This document shows, in pieces, positions 6,482 to 6,673 of a DNA stretch of 6,673 nt. The stretch is from Lachnospiraceae bacterium UBA3802 (GTDB taxonomy: Bacteria; Bacillota; Clostridia; Lachnospirales; Lachnospiraceae). Numbering within the stretch: the stretch's first letter is position 1; every line of letters begins with the position of its first letter. Below the pieces are notes generated by a model, which was not told the origin of the DNA, did no database searches, and saw only the letters and a list, made by a program, of their open reading frames with translations. The translations under genes were made by a program, and so were the position numbers. The DNA is taken from positions 1 to 6,673 of the forward strand of contig DFEM01000176.1 of NCBI GenBank assembly GCA_002369155.1, written 5' to 3'.

Positions 6482-6532
6482 GTCCCTGCAGATCAGTAAA
6501 AGGCGCAAGTTTGTTTATAATCATTTTTGCGG

Positions 6533-6561
6533 TTGTAACGAAACTGCATGTCACATATAAT
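6533..6561 (+). promoter_or_regulatory. Forward promoter for the leader mini-ORF
   Basis: TTGTAA (6533-6538, 4 of 6 matches to TTGACA) is followed after exactly 17 bases by a perfect TATAAT (6556-6561). Transcription would begin near 6568, about 30 bases before the mini-ORF start. It is the best forward promoter in the window. Confidence 0.65.
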
Positions 6562-6597
6562 ATGTTTAGAATTATGTGTGCGAAAGGAGCATTTTTT

Positions 6598-6627
6598 ATG
6601 AGAAGAAGATATGTTTCTGCTCAGTAG
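6598..6627 (+). CDS. Candidate 9-residue regulatory leader peptide MRRRYVSAQ
   Basis: ATG 6598 is preceded by AAAGGAG (6583-6589) at an 8-base spacing, a near-ideal ribosome binding site, and by a well-formed promoter. The frame is three AGA Arg codons, Tyr-Val-Ser-Ala-Gln, then TAG at 6625-6627. A strong promoter and ribosome site on so short a frame, followed directly by alternative hairpins, is typical of ribosome-arrest leaders and not of protein genes. The Arg-Arg-Arg start fits the '+X+' macrolide-dependent arrest motif, and the known minimal arrest peptide of the Erm(D) leader is MRLR. An arginine-starvation attenuator is the other reading. The controlled gene would lie beyond the window. 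Confidence 0.5.
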   Translation: MRRRYVSAQ

Positions 6628-6663
6628 TCTGAGCTTAAAATAATAATGAATCGTAAGCTCAGA
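6619..6663 (+). promoter_or_regulatory. Mutually exclusive stem-loops after the leader peptide (attenuator-like)
   Basis: Three related segments are present: A = GCTCAG (6619-6624, the last two sense codons of the leader), B = TCTGAGCTTA (6628-6637), and C = TAAGCTCAGA (6654-6663). A pairs with B as a 6-bp stem with a 4-base loop; B pairs with C as a perfect 10-bp stem with a 16-base loop. The pairings exclude one another. A ribosome stalled at the Arg codons would cover A and leave B free to pair with C, the switching logic of erm-type attenuators. The fourth segment, with the regulated gene's ribosome site, would be outside the window. Confidence 0.55.
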
Positions 6664-6673
6664 TGAATCCTAA

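Noticed and set aside
6369..6554. 61-codon minus-strand frame ending in an ATGA overlap with the HExxH gene
   Set aside because: The operon's extended -10 promoter and the imperfect inverted repeat lie inside it, it has no clear ribosome site, and the peptide has no recognisable domain; it is most likely non-coding.

Overview
The window is low-GC DNA that reads like a Gram-positive gut Firmicute, most probably a Lachnospiraceae member of the Butyrivibrio/Roseburia type. The grounds are purine-rich Shine-Dalgarno sites close to each start, a sugar-type ABC solute-binding protein, a 7TM-GGDEF protein of a style I associate with that family, and a zinc-ribbon membrane protein with a Tim44-like tail. 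This assignment rests on protein recognition from memory, not on any search.

Layout. (1) 1-993, plus strand: the C-terminal part of an extracellular solute-binding protein whose 5' end lies outside the window. (2) About 998-1123: a short orphan piece of a GGDEF domain, cut on both sides and out of frame with the gene before it; it looks like a deletion scar. (3) 1119-2288, plus: a membrane diguanylate cyclase with seven predicted membrane segments. (4) 2279-3631, minus: a second membrane diguanylate cyclase with a two-TM extracytoplasmic sensor. It is convergent with the first and the two overlap by 10 bp at their 3' ends. (5) 3632-3850: a divergent intergenic region with a good promoter for the minus cyclase and the strong ribosome binding site of the next gene. 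(6) 3851-4396, plus: a lone type IV pilin-like protein. (7) 4427-5701 and 5731-6372, both minus: a likely two-gene operon coding for a small HExxH putative metallopeptidase and a membrane protein with two zinc ribbons. (8) 6373-6673: a regulatory region holding the operon's promoter, an imperfect inverted repeat, a forward promoter, and a 9-codon mini-ORF (MRRRYVSAQ) followed by mutually exclusive stem-loops.

How the parts may work together. Two intact cyclases plus a GGDEF remnant make this a c-di-GMP signalling cluster, and the adjacent pilin gene is a plausible surface output, though no c-di-GMP riboswitch is visible. One cyclase has a product-inhibition (I-site) motif and the other lacks it. 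The solute-binding protein may once have belonged to the same signalling theme as an SBP-TM-GGDEF sensor, now truncated.

The most striking signal is at the right edge. A near-consensus promoter and strong ribosome binding site drive a tiny Arg-rich peptide. It is followed by three repeats of GCTCAG/CTGAGC that can form alternative hairpins. This is the architecture of a ribosome-arrest leader (translation or transcription attenuator), and the regulated gene would lie just beyond the window.
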